Assembly (NCBI GenBank): GCA_030608745.1
Contig: JAUWDQ010000025.1
Location: forward strand, 1-15,955
Direction: 5' to 3'
DNA: 15,955 bases
Source: Pseudomonadota bacterium
Lineage (GTDB): Bacteria; Desulfobacterota; BSN033; WVXP01; G020346125
Below the pieces are notes generated by a model that saw only the letters and a program-made list of their open reading frames with translations, did no database searches and had not been told where the DNA came from. The position numbers were made by a program, and so were the translations under genes. Of the stretch, positions 15,101-15,955 are shown one piece after another; the first letter of the stretch is position 1, and each line of letters starts with the position of its first letter.

Positions 15101-15955
15101 ATAAAGGAGAAGTCGGGGGCCTGGCCAATGGCCGGGATTACCATGTCCGCCTCCATCTCGAACTCCGAGCCCTTAATGGGAATGGGCCTTCGCCTCCCAG
15201 ACTCATCGGGCTCCCCCAACTCCATACGCAGACACTGCACGGCTGAGACTCGGTCATTGGTACCGATGATTTGGATGGGATTGGTTAAATAGTGGATCCG
15301 AATCCCTTCCTCCTCAGCTCCCTCCACCTCCTCGGGCTCAGCGGGCATCTCCTGCTTGGATCGCCGATATAGGATGAAAACCTCCTTAGCTCCCTTTCTT
15401 ATCGCCGTCCGGGCCGCATCGACGGCTGCGTTGCCGCCACCTACCACGACCACCCTCTTGCCCACCTCCACCTTTTGGCCCAAGGCACTCCGCTTCAGAA
15501 ACTCAAGGGCGGGAACCACCCCCCCCAGCCCTTCCCCTGGAATGCCCAATTTCACGCTGAGATGGGCCCCTGTAGCCACAAAGATGGCCCGATACCCCTC
15601 CGCCTTCAGCTGCTCCAGTGTCAGATCGGGGCCTATAGGGGTGTTCAGCTTTACCACTACCCCCATCCTCTTAACCAAGGAGACCTCGCTTTCGAGAATC
15701 CTTCTCGGCAGGCGATATTCCGGAATCCCCACTGCAAGCATCCCTCCCATCACGGGAAGGGCCTCGAAAATGGTTACCGAGTAACCCCTTCTCCTCAACT
15801 CATAAGCAGCCATCAAGCCAGCCGGTCCCGAACCCACAACGGCCACCCTTTGCCCAGTCTCCTCTGCGATCTCCGGAGAGAACTCGGAATTCCCTTCCAA
15901 GTCTGCCACGAAGCGCTTAAGATCATTGATGGCGATGGAGTTATCAATATCTTTT
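12154..15955 (-). CDS. hdrA: NfnB/GltD-HdrA-HdrA fusion flavoprotein, 5' end outside window
   Basis: At least 1266 residues, still open at the right edge. A GTG at 15909 could be called as start, but 15 codons further upstream are open, and the peptide SIAINDLKRFVAD crossing it is typical of the interior of GltD-like proteins; the true N-terminus, probably with two more Fe-S clusters, is outside. Numbering from 15909: GltD/NfnB domain about 20-335, with FAD loop VVGSGPAG and NAD(P) loop VVGGGNAA at 154-161; a six-cysteine motif C393..C409; a headless HdrA half at about 425-690 with QCVGSR and YCSSVCC; a complete HdrA at about 693-1250, with CHCG at 699-702, ASCSPRTHEP, FAD loop IGGGLVG, QCVGSR at 984-989, and two [4Fe-4S] sets at 1180-1190 and 1217-1227. 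Likely the bifurcating flavin core of the complex. Confidence 0.88.
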   Translation of the reverse strand, partial: KDIDNSIAINDLKRFVADLEGNSEFSPEIAEETGQRVAVVGSGPAGLMAAYELRRRGYSVTIFEALPVMGGMLAVGIPEYRLPRRILESEVSLVKRMGVVVKLNTPIGPDLTLEQLKAEGYRAIFVATGAHLSVKLGIPGEGLGGVVPALEFLKRSALGQKVEVGKRVVVVGGGNAAVDAARTAIRKGAKEVFILYRRSKQEMPAEPEEVEGAEEEGIRIHYLTNPIQIIGTNDRVSAVQCLRMELGEPDESGRRRPIPIKGSEFEMEADMVIPAIGQAPDFSFIGDCGLAVGRYNTLEANPVTLETDVEGIFAGGDAVTGPKAYIDAMAAGLKAAISIDRYLRGDDLLEGREGEGPQGDYVSIEIEGVEARERVRVSNLPSARRRRNFREVRLGLTEEQALREAKRCLECGGCSECLECVKACEPDAILHEMMDETVELEVGSIILCPGFEEFQPSLKGEYGYGRFPNVVSSIEFERVLSASGPSKGRVKRPSDQKEPKRIAWIQCVGSRDPHIGRGYCSSVCCMYATKEAVIAKEHDPEVETTIFYMDMRAYGKDFDKYIERARDEYGVKYVLSRIPEVTEDPSTHNLRITYETENGELIRDEFDMVVLSLGLEAPRDAQEIAEVFGIELNGYGFARTCSFEPLRTSRPGIFVGGTFSGPKDVPETVAQASGVAAEASSILSIARNTQVSSREYSPEIDVRYQGPRIGVFVCHCGVNIGGVVDVPDVAEYAKGLPQVVHVEDNLYSCSQDTQEQIKRVIQEHRLNRVVVASCSPRTHEPLFQDTIREVGLNPYLLEMANIRDQCSWVHMHEPLKATEKAKDLVRMAVHKAALLEPLPTMTIDVNPRGLVIGGGLVGMEAALKLAEQGYEVYLVEREDELGGNLRYIYHTLEGDSPRERIAELRERVQGHDGIQVFTGSEIEEIEGYVGNFRTRVCSGGGTKEFEHGIIIVATGAVEYRPTEYLYGKHAGVITQRELEKRIACDQLALGEGQNIVMIQCVGSRNEEHPYCSRICCSEAIKNALRTKEMIPNTSVYILFRDIRTYGFMEDFYQKAREKGVIFIRYEQGREPVVESNGGKLEVKVYEPLLEEEIALETDLLVLGAATVPPDENQRLAQMLKVPLNEDGFFLEAHMKLRPVDLATEGIFLAGLAHGPKFIEESISQARAAVSRACTILSKKHIEVPAQISVVEEQKCVGCGLCEAVCPTHAIEVGEKRTPFGEKRVAQVNKALCKGCGICAASCRSGSIDLLGFTDEEIVFQLSHLAA

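Noticed and set aside
15907..15909. GTG as the start of the HdrA fusion gene
   Set aside because: The frame is open to the window edge and the residues upstream (NDLKRF) belong to the conserved GltD-like sequence, so the gene is partial.

Overview
The window looks like a stretch of chromosome from a strict anaerobe, most likely an uncultured Desulfobacterota (former Deltaproteobacteria) or a similar sulfate-reducing or syntrophic lineage. Reasons: almost every enzyme is iron-sulfur or flavin based, there is an HdrA/MvhD/Flx-type soluble electron-transfer cluster, Shine-Dalgarno sites are strong AGGAGG types, and a miniature repeat with ends like TGACGGCTTCGTAAAAAGTC is present in three copies. 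I know that repeat type from such genomes, but taxonomy here is inference.

Layout. (1) 1-205: right part of a miniature inverted-repeat element (MITE copy 1). (2) 252-3643, minus strand: a four-gene operon read leftward, encoding a CoA-ligase beta subunit, a 7-cysteine ferredoxin-like protein, a CoA-ligase alpha subunit and a CitE/HpcH-type CoA-ester lyase. (3) 3644-3978: divergent control region with good promoters on both strands. (4) 3979-4671, plus: a FadR/GlcC-type GntR regulator, followed by a terminator. (5) 4900-7848, plus: its own promoter, then a GlcD-type FAD oxidase, a GlcF/HdrD-type iron-sulfur protein and a GcvH-like lipoyl protein broken by one extra G. (6) 7849-8479: convergent intergenic region holding MITE copy 2. 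(7) 8480-15955, minus: an electron-transfer operon read leftward, consisting of a giant NfnB/GltD-HdrA-HdrA fusion (its 5' end lies beyond the window), MvhD/FlxD, FlxC, MITE copy 3, FlxB and FlxA.

How it may work together (inference). A 2-hydroxyacid such as glycolate is oxidised by GlcD/GlcF to glyoxylate. The lyase could join glyoxylate with acetyl-CoA to malyl-CoA, and the two-subunit ligase could split malyl-CoA to malate with ATP formation. That is the logic known from anaerobic glycolate fermenters. The electrons leave glycolate at a potential too high for easy NAD+ or ferredoxin reduction, so a bifurcating or confurcating HdrA-Flx complex next door is a sensible partner. The GcvH-like lipoyl protein could be a dithiol carrier between GlcF, which has two complete CCG (HdrB/D-type) motifs, and the Hdr side. 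D-lactate is the main alternative substrate for GlcD.

The mobile-element story is unusually readable. MITE copy 3 sits between flxC and flxB with a 9-bp target duplication. It replaced the flxC stop codon (TAG by TGA) without changing the protein, and it separated flxB from its likely ribosome binding site. Copy 2 also has a 9-bp target duplication. Copies 1 and 2 carry a nested 39-bp palindromic insert that copy 3 lacks. No tRNA, rRNA or CRISPR array was seen.
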